The position numbers and the translations under genes are program-made. DNA of 64,000 nt, taken from assembly GCA_934247935.1 (NCBI GenBank), contig CAKQKE010000001.1, forward strand, positions 1 through 64,000, in the 5' to 3' direction. The DNA is from an uncultured Clostridia bacterium. GTDB lineage: Bacteria; Bacillota; Clostridia; Christensenellales; Borkfalkiaceae. Under the pieces are notes generated by a model. It was not told the DNA's origin and searched no databases. It worked only from the letters and a program-made list of their open reading frames with translations. Each line of letters begins with the position of its first letter. Position 1 is the stretch's first letter. This document shows positions 40,577-49,656 of this stretch, piece by piece.

Positions 40577-42946
40577 ATGAAAGCGTATTTAAAGAAAAAA
40601 CTTATGTATTTGGCAAGTTTCATTCTGATTGCCGTACTCATTGAGTTTATTACTTTTAACGTGATGAAAATAGGGGTTTTCCCTCAATATTTTTGGCTTG
40701 ATTTACTGTTGCTGCTTTCGATAGCAATGGTAATTTTTCTCATTCCGTCGTTCAAGGCGGAGGCGGTGTGTATAGTCGCAATGCTCGTTCTTCAGGCGAC
40801 GGTGTCGTTTGTAAATCAGGCGATGTACAAACACCCGACGATGAAAAATATTTTTACCGTAGATATGCTCAATCTGGTTTTTGCCGTAGGGGACGTTTTT
40901 TCGAGCGATTTCGTCAGTATGCCGTTCCTTGTGGGGTTATTGGTGCTTATCGGTGCAGAAATATGTTTTCTCGTATATCTGAAAAAGTATAAAACCATAA
41001 AACCGCACGGGAAACAATTCGTTTCGTTTATTCTCGTTGTATTTATGGCTATGGAAACGTTGACGGGTACAATTTATACGGTAGCAGCAAACAGTTTGAA
41101 AGTTCCGTCCGATAAAGATTATTATTTACTTCAGGACGACCAGATTTTGTACAAGGATTTAAGTTTTACTTTAAAAGTAAAAGCGTTTAGAAAATTCGGA
41201 ACTTACGCGTTTTATTTCAGGAATATCTCAAAAGCACTCGGTTTTTCAAATAATAAAAACAAAGCAACCAAACTTTACGAAATTAATCAATTTTTAAAAC
41301 AAGGCAAAATGTCATCGCAAAGCGGAAATTACACTCCGTACACGGGCGTATGCGAGGGAAACAACCTCGTTATGATAATGATGGAATCGGGCGAGTGGTT
41401 CGGCGTGAGGGAGAAATTCACTCCTACGTTATACGCGCTTATGACTCAGGGCGTGTCGGCGGTGAATTACATAAGCAAAAACAAAACAAATCAATCCGAA
41501 GGTATTTCTATTCTCGGTAGTTATCCCACCGAAACGGTGCTTTCGACCGAACTTGTAGAAGACTCTCAAAAGGGTAAAATAAATTGTCAATTCTCATTGC
41601 CTGCGGTTTTTCAACGCAGCGGGTATTCTACTTCTTATATGCACAACAACGTAGCAAAATTTTACGACAGAGGCTCGTCGCACCATGCTCTCGGATTTAC
41701 AAATCTGTACTTTTTGGAGCAAATGCCTTCGCTTGACGGGCATAACGGGAAAGAAAGTTTTTATAATCTCGATTCCGACTATAAAATGATGTCCACAATG
41801 AGTGGCGAAATTTGTCCGGATTCTGAAGACTCGCCGTTTTACACTTTCGTGACGACGATTACGATGCACGGCAATTACGACAATCTGGTCAGTTATGCAA
41901 ACGCTAAAAACGAGCCGTTCTGGGATTATACTTCCGAAACGACGCAAACCGAAAAAGTTGCGTTCAGAAAACAAGCCCCGATACCGTTTTTGTGCGATTA
42001 TTACGAATATATCACAAAAGCAGATTTCATTGCGGAGTTTGTCGACACGGGCATAGTAAAAGCCGAAGATTTCACCGAAGAAGAATTGCACGTTTTATAT
42101 TTAAGATACAAACAATATCAAGCCGCATATATGGATCTTGACAGAGGTATCGAGTCTCTTATAAAAAAATTGAGCGACGAGGGCAGGCTTGAAAACACGA
42201 CTTTCGTTATGTTCGGCGACCACAACGCATATTACCACGAACTTGCTTTTATACTTAAAGGGTACGACATAAACGACAATTATCATCAAAGCCTTTATAC
42301 CGTGCCGTTTTGTATTTACGACGGAAGTTTACCCCTTAAAGTAAACAAAGACGGCAGAGAAATCGTGTACAGCGAGGGCAGCGCAACCCCGAGATTCAGC
42401 GTAGGAAAGGGTAATATTACGAAAGGTTATGCAAAATGCACAAATAAAGACGAAGGCATGATTCTGGAAAGGTGGACGAGTCCTTACGACACCGTGCCCA
42501 CGATTCTGGATTTATTCGGTTTTAGTTTTAATAAAAACTTGTATCAAGGCTGTTCTATGTTCTCCGACACGCCCGAAAGGGAAAGAAGTTTGTTTGTGTC
42601 TATGGAAACGGGATATTGCAACGATAAATTTTTCTGTATCGATAACGACAATTATTATTACTTCGCTTCCGACGGAGAAATATATGTATTCAATTTTGAA
42701 ACCGATTCTATTCAGTGCGGACTTATCGGTCAGGAAAAAGAATATTTCGACAAAGACCTGGAAGAAAACAGAGAAAAGAAAGAGGATTTGGAAACGTATT
42801 TCAATCAATACGAAAACTTCCAGAAAAAGCAAGCCGTTTACGAATTGATTTACGCCGACAAATTTTTCAACTATAAAGGTTACGTTGGTAAAAACGGAAT
42901 AGTTTACGATTATACCGATATAGATAAACTTATCGTTAAGTTGTAA
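40577..42946 (+). CDS. LtaS-like phosphoglycerol transferase/sulfatase-fold membrane protein
   Basis: 789 residues. Five N-terminal membrane segments (up to about 180) are followed by an extracellular alkaline-phosphatase/sulfatase-type domain. Metal and active-site residues match the LtaS pattern: Glu in MMESGEWF, the catalytic Thr in NKTNQSEG, and Asp-His in MFGDHNAYYH. It would polymerise or transfer glycerol phosphate onto lipoteichoic acid or a glycolipid. An acidic coiled stretch (EKEYFDKDLEENREKKEDLE) near the C-terminus is unusual. AGGAG precedes the ATG. Co-transcription with cdaA ties envelope polymer synthesis to c-di-AMP. Confidence 0.88.
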   Translation: MKAYLKKKLMYLASFILIAVLIEFITFNVMKIGVFPQYFWLDLLLLLSIAMVIFLIPSFKAEAVCIVAMLVLQATVSFVNQAMYKHPTMKNIFTVDMLNLVFAVGDVFSSDFVSMPFLVGLLVLIGAEICFLVYLKKYKTIKPHGKQFVSFILVVFMAMETLTGTIYTVAANSLKVPSDKDYYLLQDDQILYKDLSFTLKVKAFRKFGTYAFYFRNISKALGFSNNKNKATKLYEINQFLKQGKMSSQSGNYTPYTGVCEGNNLVMIMMESGEWFGVREKFTPTLYALMTQGVSAVNYISKNKTNQSEGISILGSYPTETVLSTELVEDSQKGKINCQFSLPAVFQRSGYSTSYMHNNVAKFYDRGSSHHALGFTNLYFLEQMPSLDGHNGKESFYNLDSDYKMMSTMSGEICPDSEDSPFYTFVTTITMHGNYDNLVSYANAKNEPFWDYTSETTQTEKVAFRKQAPIPFLCDYYEYITKADFIAEFVDTGIVKAEDFTEEELHVLYLRYKQYQAAYMDLDRGIESLIKKLSDEGRLENTTFVMFGDHNAYYHELAFILKGYDINDNYHQSLYTVPFCIYDGSLPLKVNKDGREIVYSEGSATPRFSVGKGNITKGYAKCTNKDEGMILERWTSPYDTVPTILDLFGFSFNKNLYQGCSMFSDTPERERSLFVSMETGYCNDKFFCIDNDNYYYFASDGEIYVFNFETDSIQCGLIGQEKEYFDKDLEENREKKEDLETYFNQYENFQKKQAVYELIYADKFFNYKGYVGKNGIVYDYTDIDKLIVKL

Positions 42947-42950
42947 AACT

Positions 42951-42990
42951 GTTTTGTTTGCGGTATACGTATTGCGTAAAACCGACAAAA
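42951..42990 (+). repeat. Dispersed hairpin repeat, copy 3
   Basis: It shares the core TATACGTATTGCGTAAAACC with copy 2 and has TTTGC/GTAAA arms around a 14-nt loop. It lies directly behind the LtaS-like gene. Confidence 0.6.
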
Positions 42991-43041
42991 TATACTGAAT
43001 AAAAGAGATAGAAAAACTAATAATCAAACAATATAATAAAA

Positions 43042-43074
43042 AAAATACGGCAGAAAAAACTGCCGTATTTTTTT
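43042..43074. terminator. Bidirectional terminator
   Basis: AATACGGCAG-AAAAAA-CTGCCGTATT with A-run before and TTTTT after. It ends the cdaA operon. Confidence 0.9.
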
Positions 43075-43354
43075 ATGTGGAAATTTAGTATAAGGGATAT
43101 TTTAAATAATAAAGTTGTGATGAAAAAAAGTTTTGTTTCGCTTATAATGGCGACTTATAAATGTAACGAATCTCGTTTATTGCATGCCAAAGACGCCGCA
43201 ATTTTAATTACAAAAGCCCGGGTAAATTTATAACATTTTTATTAAAATCCAAAGACTTTGTTTTGTGGTTTTTTGTCGGGCAAAACAACAAAAAACCAAA
43301 TTTTACATATATTGTTACGTAAGGGTTCTCGTTTTGTAATTTCGCCGCTTTTGC
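43075..43354. other. Intergenic region behind the radical-SAM pair
   Basis: No gene is seen. A weak 10-bp hairpin GGTTTTTTGT/ACAAAAAACC (43267-43297) may terminate the minus-strand operon. Confidence 0.4.
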
Positions 43355-44107
43355 TTAAAAAACCAGATTTGTCTCGTGCTTTTCGGGAGCGTATTTATTA
43401 TATCGCGTGGGCATATAATTTCTCATTTGCCTTAAATTTTTTCTCGACACGATGTTTACGCTTTTATAATACGCCTTCCACAAATCGACAAAGTTGGTTT
43501 CGTTTTCGGAAAGATAAATGGTTACGGGAGAATCGCAGTTTACCGTTTTGCGCTCTTTACCGTTAGACATAGACATTTTGTTTCTCTTTACGTCGTGCAA
43601 AACAAACGGAATGTTGCCGTAGCGTGCGGCAAAGTGTGGCAAAAGCAAATCGACTATATCGTTATCGGGTTCAAACGGGGCGTAAAAAATGCCTTCCTCC
43701 GTCTCCATAAAACGGATAAATCCCGTAAAACGATGTACTTCAAAATAAATTTTGTCGAGCATAAATATAAAATCTCTCGATTTTGCGTTTATGAAATTTT
43801 CCCTTAACGAAGAGTTTGTGTCGATTATTTCGCAAACGTAATCGAAAACTATTTTATGTTTGGTTTCGTCTTTATATCTCAATGCGTCGGTAAGCGTTTT
43901 TATGATTCCGTTTCCGCAAATCGTCTTTAATTTTCTTTCTACGCGCTCGGCTTTTATTTCGTCGCTTGCGATATCGTAAGTAATGTCGCACATGGTGTAC
44001 TGCACGGCGTCAGTGTAAATAAAATCGGGTTTGATTTTATTGCTGTAAGAAAAGAAAATGCAACTGAGCAGACCGACGATGCTGCCGTCGTAAATAAAAA
44101 TGTTCAT
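43355..44107 (-). CDS. DUF4130 / TIGR03915-type DNA-metabolism protein
   Basis: 250 residues. FRFMETEEGIFYAPFEPDNDIVDLLLPHFAARYGNIPFVLHD is the diagnostic DUF4130 segment, a family always linked to a radical-SAM partner and thought to act in DNA repair or modification (it occurs fused to uracil-DNA-glycosylase-like domains in other bacteria). The N-terminus MNIFIYDGSIVGLLSCIF is the usual family start. It overlaps the radical-SAM gene by four bases. The exact reaction is unknown. Confidence 0.88.
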   Translation of the reverse strand: MNIFIYDGSIVGLLSCIFFSYSNKIKPDFIYTDAVQYTMCDITYDIASDEIKAERVERKLKTICGNGIIKTLTDALRYKDETKHKIVFDYVCEIIDTNSSLRENFINAKSRDFIFMLDKIYFEVHRFTGFIRFMETEEGIFYAPFEPDNDIVDLLLPHFAARYGNIPFVLHDVKRNKMSMSNGKERKTVNCDSPVTIYLSENETNFVDLWKAYYKSVNIVSRKNLRQMRNYMPTRYNKYAPEKHETNLVF

Positions 44108-45348
44108 AATTCTCCCGTAAGGACGGAAAGCGTAGTGCCCGCGTCGGACAACATAGACAGTTGTTGATAATTCGCGTCCTTATCCAATAAATTTTGTTTA
44201 ATGAGTAAATGATTGTTTATTCCGAAAAATTTGCCGCCCACCGTAATGAAATATCTGGCTCTTTTCATTACAACGCGCATTTTGGCGAGGTTTTCGTAAG
44301 AGATTTTCCCCCATCTTCTCGAGGCAATGATTTTATACGCGCTTTTAAGTCCTATTCCCGGCACTCTTATAAGCATTTCGAGCGGGGAGGTGTTTATTTC
44401 TATGGGGAAAAATTCGGGGTGTTTAATCGCCCACGAGCATTTGGGGTCGACCTCCATATCGAGATTTTCGTTCTCATCCGCAATCTCGCTTGAAGAAAAC
44501 CCGTAAAAACGTATAAGCCAATCCGCCTGATACAGCCTGTGTTCTCGCATAAGCCCCGTAGGAAGGACGGGTAACAAAGAAACGTCTTTATTCATAGGTA
44601 TATATGAGGAGTAATATACCCGTTTAAGTGAAAACTTTTTATAAAGAGCCTCGGTCAATTTCACAATCTGACCGTCGCTTTCGTTTGATGCGCCCACAAT
44701 CATTTGCGTGGTTTGACCCGCGGGCAAAAATTTCGACCTTTTGTCGCCGCCGACAATCAATTTTTTTTCTTTAAGTTTTTTCATCGGCGTAATTATCGTT
44801 TCTTTATTTTTTTGCGGGGCTAAAAGTTTTAAACTTTTTTCGGAGGGCAGTTCTAAATTGAAAGACATTCTGTCCACGATTTTGCCCGCCTCGAGAATCA
44901 GATTTTCGTCCGCGCCCGGTATTCCCTTTAAATGGATATAGCCGTTAAAGCAGTATTTTTCGCGCAAAAGTTTTACCGTGCGGTAAAGCATTTCCATTGT
45001 GTAATTCGGGTTTTTAATCACGGCTGACGACAAAAACAAACCTTCGATATAATTGCGCTTATAAAAATTGATGATAAGTTCGCACAATTCCTCGGGCGAG
45101 GCGGTCGCTCTCGGTACGTCGTTGCTCCTTCTGTTTACGCAATAGAGACAGTCGTAAGCGCAGTCGTTTGACATAAGTATTTTAAGCAAAGAAATACACC
45201 TTCCGTCCTCGGTAAACGAGTGACAAATTCCGCCAACCGCGGCGTTGCCAATACCGCCCGTGTTTTTTCTCGCAGAACCGGAAGAAGAGCACGACACGTC
45301 GTATTTTGCGCTTTCGGTCAATATTTTAAGTTGCGTTTCGTCAATCAT
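44104..45348 (-). CDS. Radical-SAM protein, putative DNA modification/repair (TIGR03916 type)
   Basis: 414 residues from the ATG at 45348; the longer frame to 45411 would run through the promoter. The cluster-binding motif is CAYDCLYC (C-x3-C-x2-C, near 59-66), followed by the radical-SAM barrel. A helix-hairpin-helix near the end (MLIRVPGIGLKSAYKIIASRR) suggests DNA contact. It acts with the DUF4130 protein encoded right behind it. Two LexA-like boxes flank the promoter, which suggests induction by DNA damage. Confidence 0.88.
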   Translation of the reverse strand: MIDETQLKILTESAKYDVSCSSSGSARKNTGGIGNAAVGGICHSFTEDGRCISLLKILMSNDCAYDCLYCVNRRSNDVPRATASPEELCELIINFYKRNYIEGLFLSSAVIKNPNYTMEMLYRTVKLLREKYCFNGYIHLKGIPGADENLILEAGKIVDRMSFNLELPSEKSLKLLAPQKNKETIITPMKKLKEKKLIVGGDKRSKFLPAGQTTQMIVGASNESDGQIVKLTEALYKKFSLKRVYYSSYIPMNKDVSLLPVLPTGLMREHRLYQADWLIRFYGFSSSEIADENENLDMEVDPKCSWAIKHPEFFPIEINTSPLEMLIRVPGIGLKSAYKIIASRRWGKISYENLAKMRVVMKRARYFITVGGKFFGINNHLLIKQNLLDKDANYQQLSMLSDAGTTLSVLTGEL

Positions 45349-45362
45349 AAAACCACCAACAC

Positions 45363-45374
45363 AAACATTTGTTT
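45363..45374. promoter_or_regulatory. LexA-like box, downstream copy
   Basis: AAACATTTGTTT inside ACAAACATTTGTTTGT; fits CAAAC-N4-GTTTG, close to the Gram-positive SOS box CGAAC-N4-GTTCG. It lies just after the transcription start of the radical-SAM gene. Confidence 0.6.
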
Positions 45375-45382
45375 GTATTTTT

Positions 45383-45411
45383 ATTATACTACCGTAAAAA
45401 GCAAAAGTCAA
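45383..45411 (-). promoter_or_regulatory. Promoter of the radical-SAM pair
   Basis: On the minus strand TTGACT (45411-45406), 17 bp, TATAAT (45388-45383); start near 45376, leader 28 nt. Confidence 0.85.
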
Positions 45412-45421
45412 ACATTTGTTT
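45410..45421. promoter_or_regulatory. LexA-like box, upstream copy
   Basis: The same 12-mer AAACATTTGTTT, overlapping the edge of the -35 box. Its centre is 47 bp from the other copy. Confidence 0.6.
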
Positions 45422-45498
45422 ACATTTTTTCAAAAAATTTTCAAAAGCGAAAAATAAGGCAAAATACACAGATATAATACGCAAAGAGGGATTAATAT

Positions 45499-46134
45499 AT
45501 GTTAAAAAAAGGCAAAAACTGCAAAATTCGGCATAAACGCACGGTAAAAATTAAAGGAGAAGTAAGCGTCGGCGATAATTTTTTATGCGAAGGTTATTGC
45601 GAAATCGAAAATTGCGTCATCGGTAAAAACTGTTTTTTGGGCAGAGACGTAATGATAAAAGACTGTTTCATCGGCGACGGCGTAAAAATTTGCAGGAGTT
45701 TTATAGAAGGCTGCACCATTGGCGATGGCTGTACTATCGGACCATATGCGCGTGTGCGCGGCAGCAGCGAAATAGGGAAAAACGTAAAGGTGGGCAACTT
45801 TGTGGAAATCAAAAATTCGCGCGTGGGCGACGGCTGTAAAATAAGTCATCTGGCGTACGTGGGCGATTGCCGTATAGGCAAAAACTGCAACGTCGGTTGC
45901 GGGGTGGTTTTTGTAAATTACGACGGAAAGAACAAATACAAAACGGTTGTCGGCGACGATTGTTTTATAGGCAGCAACGTAAATGTAATCGCGCCCGTAA
46001 ACATCGCCAGCGGCACTTATATTTGTGCGGGAACAAACCTGACCGAAGACACAAAAGAAAACGATTTTATCATCGGCAGGGTAAAGCCCGTTGTAAAAAA
46101 CGAAAGGGGAATGATAAAAAAAACGACCGAATAA
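45499..46134 (+). CDS. GlmU-type acetyltransferase domain protein (left-handed beta helix only)
   Basis: 211 residues built almost wholly of hexapeptide repeats (IGKNCF, IGDGVK, IGDGCT and so on). GPYARVRGSSEIGKNVKVGNFVEIKNS and SHLAYVGD correspond to the acetyltransferase half of GlmU, including its catalytic His (in SHLAYVGD). The N-terminal uridylyltransferase half is absent, so UTP transfer must be done by another protein. It would acetylate glucosamine-1-phosphate in the UDP-GlcNAc pathway. It leads an operon with glmM (28-base gap) and glmS. A TATAAT lies at 45473-45478 without a clear -35. Confidence 0.82.
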   Translation: MLKKGKNCKIRHKRTVKIKGEVSVGDNFLCEGYCEIENCVIGKNCFLGRDVMIKDCFIGDGVKICRSFIEGCTIGDGCTIGPYARVRGSSEIGKNVKVGNFVEIKNSRVGDGCKISHLAYVGDCRIGKNCNVGCGVVFVNYDGKNKYKTVVGDDCFIGSNVNVIAPVNIASGTYICAGTNLTEDTKENDFIIGRVKPVVKNERGMIKKTTE

Positions 46135-46162
46135 ATTTCAAGCGCAAAACGGGGGTAAAATT

Positions 46163-47446
46163 ATGAAATTCGGCACTGACGGCATACGTGGAATTTTCGG
46201 CGAAGAAATTACCGAAAAAGAGGCGTTTTTATGCGGAAGCGCGCTGTCGCGCGGTAAAAAAATAAAAGTGCTTATCGGCAGAGACACGCGTACAGGCGGT
46301 AAACAACTGGCTTATGCTTTTGCTTGCGGACTAAAGCAAAACGGCTCTTCTGCGGTTGACGCAGGAATTTGCACCACGCCCGGAATCGCTTATCTGACCA
46401 AAAAACTCGGTTTCGATTACGGCGTTTCGGTCACAGCCTCTCACAACCCGCCAAAGTACAACGGAATAAAAATTTTTTCATGTAAGGGCGAAAAAATATC
46501 TCCGCAAACCGAGCGCAAAATTTCAAACGAACGGCGAGAAAATTTTGACGAAAGTCTTATTTTAAAAGGAGAAAAACCCGGAAATTGCCTTTTAAACGAA
46601 GATGTTGTAAAAAACTACGTCGATTTTTTAAGCGATGCGGGCGGCAATTTGAGCGGGTTATCCGTCGTTCTGGATGCATCCGAGGGTGCGGCGTATAAAA
46701 TCGCGCCTACCGTGTTTGAAAATTCGGGTGCAAAGGTAAAAGCGATTTTTTCAAGCGGCGACGGGAGTAAAATAAACGTCGGTTGCGGGGCGTTGCACGT
46801 TGAAAAGTTAAAAAAACAAGTGCTTTATGAAGGGGCGGATATAGGTTTTGCTTTCGACGGAGACGCCGACAGAGTGGTGGCGGTCGATAAATCCGGAAAA
46901 ATAATCGACGGGGATAAAATGCTGTATATTTTGTCTCTTTATTACAAGAGTCGCGGAATTCTTGCAAACGATTGTTGCGTCGGTACGATTTATACCAATT
47001 CCGGAGTGCAGGAAGAACTTGAAAAAAGCGGCATTAAGTTGTTCAGAGCAAAAGTCGGCGACAAATTCGTTTGCGAAAAAATGAAACAGACCGGAGCAGT
47101 TGTCGGAGGAGAAAAGTCAGGGCATATAATTTTAAACAATCTGCATTGCACCGGCGACGGAATACTCACAGCCAAAATTTTGTGCAGATGCCTGCTCGAT
47201 GACGAAGAAGTGTTTTATTCGCATAAAAATTTAAAGTTATGCCCGCAAATCAACGTAAATTTAGATAATGACGATATTAAAACGGGCATTAAAGATTACG
47301 AAACAACCGCAACAATAGACGGCTGTAAAATTAGAATTATCATAAGAAAAAGCGGTACGGAGAAAAAAACGAGAATTACCGTAGAAGGAGAAAAATATGC
47401 AAAAGAGATATCCGACGCCATAATTAAGGAGATAAAAAAGGGGTAA
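46163..47446 (+). CDS. glmM: Phosphoglucosamine mutase GlmM
   Basis: 427 residues. The N-terminus FGTDGIRGIFG, the phosphoserine loop TASHNPPKYNGIK (usual form ASHNPYYDNGIK), the metal loop DGDADR and the phosphate-binding loop RKSGTEKKTRI are all present. It converts glucosamine-6-phosphate to glucosamine-1-phosphate. The stop overlaps glmS by one base (TAATG). Confidence 0.95.
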   Translation: MKFGTDGIRGIFGEEITEKEAFLCGSALSRGKKIKVLIGRDTRTGGKQLAYAFACGLKQNGSSAVDAGICTTPGIAYLTKKLGFDYGVSVTASHNPPKYNGIKIFSCKGEKISPQTERKISNERRENFDESLILKGEKPGNCLLNEDVVKNYVDFLSDAGGNLSGLSVVLDASEGAAYKIAPTVFENSGAKVKAIFSSGDGSKINVGCGALHVEKLKKQVLYEGADIGFAFDGDADRVVAVDKSGKIIDGDKMLYILSLYYKSRGILANDCCVGTIYTNSGVQEELEKSGIKLFRAKVGDKFVCEKMKQTGAVVGGEKSGHIILNNLHCTGDGILTAKILCRCLLDDEEVFYSHKNLKLCPQINVNLDNDDIKTGIKDYETTATIDGCKIRIIIRKSGTEKKTRITVEGEKYAKEISDAIIKEIKKG

Positions 47447-49194
47447 TGTGTGGAATAATCGCCTATATAGGCAGCAAAAACGTACAAAAAATGCTCATTC
47501 AAGGGCTTCAGCAAATGGAGTACAGAGGTTACGATTCGGCGGGAATTGCTTTTATATCCGGCGGTAAAATCAAAGTCGTAAAGGACAAGGGGAGCGTAAA
47601 TAATCTTGAAAGTCAAATTAATTTCGGCGAAAAAACTTCGGTTGGTATAGGGCACACAAGGTGGGCTACTCACGGCAAAGCGGACAGAATAAACGCCCAC
47701 CCGCACACTTCGGCGGACAAAAAGTGGGCGATAGTGCATAACGGCATTATCGACAATGCCGAAGAAATCGAAAAGACCTATTTGCAAGGCGTGAAGTGCG
47801 TTTCCGATACCGATACCGAGCGCGCCGCAGAACTTTTGTCGACCTTTGATTGTGACGAGTTAAACGTCGTTTTAAGGACGTGCGGAATAATAAAAGGCAG
47901 TTTTGCTTTTGCGTGCATAAAAGAGGGCGATAATAAAGTGTATCTCGCAAAACGCAGCAGTCCGCTGTATGCGGCAGTGGGAGAAAGCGGTTGTATGGCG
48001 GCGAGCGACGTAAGGTGTTTTTCGTGTTTTGCCAAAAAGTTTTATTCGCTTAACGACGACGAAATCGCGGTCATGAAGTCGGACGGAATAGAGTTTTACG
48101 ACTTAAATGGCAATAAAATTCAAAAAATGACCGAAATTTTGCCCGAGTGTTACGGCGGTGCAAAGGTAAAAAGCGGCTACAACACAATAAAAGAAATAAA
48201 AGAAATCCCCGCCGTGGTAAACGCCGTCGACGGCATATACGATAAAAAATATTTAGACGAAAAACTAAAAGGGATCGATTTGAAAGAGTACGACAAAGTT
48301 TATCTGATAGGTTGCGGCACGTCTTATCATGCGTCGCTTTTCGGCGCGGAAATTTTCAGACGGCGGGGCATAAACGCATACGCCGTGATAGCGAGCGAGT
48401 TTATCGTGAGACCGGTGAGAAAAGACGCAAAAGTTCTTGCGTTTCTGGTGTCTCAAAGCGGTGAAACAGCCGACGTTTTGTCGCTGATCGCCGACTTAAA
48501 AATCAATAAAATAAAGACTGTAGCCGTCACAAACGTGACTTGTTCGACTCTTGCGCGGCTTGCGGAGGTTTATCTGCCCATGTGTGCGGGTGAAGAAATT
48601 GCTGTGGCGAGTACAAAGGCTTACGACGCGGAATTGATTGTTTTTTACAAACTTGCAGAGTATTTTTCGGGCGAAAACGCTTGCGATTTAACCGCGCTTT
48701 CTCAAGAGGTAAATGGCTATCGCCTCGACGAAAATTTGCTTAATAAAATATCAGACAGCGAAAAAATTTTTTCAATCGGAAGAAATCTCGATTATTATAC
48801 GGCTTTGGAATGCGCGTTAAAACTCAAGGAGATTACTTACAAAAACGTAAACGCTTACCCTGCGGGCGAGTTGAAACACGGTCCGCTTGCGCTTATCGAC
48901 GATAAAAGTCTTATAATCGCTTTTGCGACGGATAAAGATGTGTTTTTAAAGACCTTAAACGGCGTAAGCGAGGGGGTATACAGGGGTGCCGATTGCGTAA
49001 TTTTCACTACCGAAAAGTGCGTAAAAGGCTACACGGGCGATAAAAGCAAACTTTGTATTTTAAAAGATTTCGGCGAACTGACTTCGGTTTTAGCCATACT
49101 CCCCATGCAATACTGTGCATACGAAATTTCGGTAAAACAGGGTATAAATCCCGACAAGCCGCGCAATCTCGCAAAGTCAGTCACGGTGTTGTAG
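47446..49194 (+). CDS. glmS: Glucosamine-6-phosphate synthase (isomerizing)
   Basis: 582 residues. The N-terminal glutaminase has the catalytic Cys at position 2 (MCGIIAYIGSKNV) and HTRWATHG. Two SIS isomerase domains follow (GCGTSYHAS; SQSGETADVL; STKAYDAELI) and the C-terminus ends AKSVTVL. It makes glucosamine-6-phosphate from fructose-6-phosphate and glutamine, the first step to UDP-GlcNAc for the wall. Since the gene overlaps glmM there is no room for a glmS ribozyme leader. Confidence 0.97.
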   Translation: MCGIIAYIGSKNVQKMLIQGLQQMEYRGYDSAGIAFISGGKIKVVKDKGSVNNLESQINFGEKTSVGIGHTRWATHGKADRINAHPHTSADKKWAIVHNGIIDNAEEIEKTYLQGVKCVSDTDTERAAELLSTFDCDELNVVLRTCGIIKGSFAFACIKEGDNKVYLAKRSSPLYAAVGESGCMAASDVRCFSCFAKKFYSLNDDEIAVMKSDGIEFYDLNGNKIQKMTEILPECYGGAKVKSGYNTIKEIKEIPAVVNAVDGIYDKKYLDEKLKGIDLKEYDKVYLIGCGTSYHASLFGAEIFRRRGINAYAVIASEFIVRPVRKDAKVLAFLVSQSGETADVLSLIADLKINKIKTVAVTNVTCSTLARLAEVYLPMCAGEEIAVASTKAYDAELIVFYKLAEYFSGENACDLTALSQEVNGYRLDENLLNKISDSEKIFSIGRNLDYYTALECALKLKEITYKNVNAYPAGELKHGPLALIDDKSLIIAFATDKDVFLKTLNGVSEGVYRGADCVIFTTEKCVKGYTGDKSKLCILKDFGELTSVLAILPMQYCAYEISVKQGINPDKPRNLAKSVTVL

Positions 49195-49279
49195 CGTGAT
49201 TTGCGGCGGCTTTATAAAGGCTGTTTTATAAATCTATTCACGTGTGCATACGCGCATACGACAATATTAATCAATATAG

Positions 49280-49319
49280 CGAAGGCGTTTGGATAATAAA
49301 ACCCCACGCTTTCGTTTTT
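49280..49319 (+). terminator. Terminator of the glm operon
   Basis: CGAAGGCGT (49280-49288) / ACGCTTTCG (49306-49314) with one wobble, followed by TTTTT. Just before it, 49239-49260 is a 22-bp perfect alternating purine-pyrimidine tract. Confidence 0.7.
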
Positions 49320-49377
49320 AATTTTTGCGGTAAAATAATTTGGAAAAAAATAGTTGTCTCAAATTTAAAAAACGATA

Positions 49378-49406
49378 TTGACAAGTAAAAAAACGTATGA
49401 TAAAAT
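49378..49406 (+). promoter_or_regulatory. Promoter of the DUF1653 gene
   Basis: TTGACA (49378-49383), 17 bp, TAAAAT (49401-49406). The transcript would start near 49413, seven bases before the ATG. Confidence 0.8.
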
Positions 49407-49419
49407 AAAATCGGTAAAT

Positions 49420-49656
49420 ATGGAAACGAATTTAAAAAAAGGCGTGTACAAGCATTTTAAAGGCAATTATTACACTTTGTTATACGTTGCGTCCGACAGC
49501 GAAACTCTGGAGGAAAAGGTTGTTTATCGGGCGGAATACGGCGACAAACAAATTTGGGTAAGACCGGCTGAAATGTGGGACGAAGAGATAATTTTGCCAA
49601 ACGGCGACAAAGTAAAGCGTTTTACTTACGTCGGAAAACGTTTTCCGACAAAATAA
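49420..49656 (+). CDS. DUF1653-domain protein
   Basis: 78 residues from the ATG at 49420; the frame is open to 49378 but that is the promoter -35. The pattern GVYKHFKGNYYTLLYVASDSETLEEKVVYR...WVRPAEMWDEEI is the DUF1653 signature, a small beta-rich domain of unknown role common in bacteria. There is no ribosome site between the predicted transcript start and the ATG, so translation is probably near-leaderless. Confidence 0.88.
   Translation: METNLKKGVYKHFKGNYYTLLYVASDSETLEEKVVYRAEYGDKQIWVRPAEMWDEEIILPNGDKVKRFTYVGKRFPTK

Noticed and set aside
47440..47450. glmS ribozyme upstream of glmS
   Set aside because: glmS overlaps glmM by one base, so there is no leader in which the ribozyme could lie.
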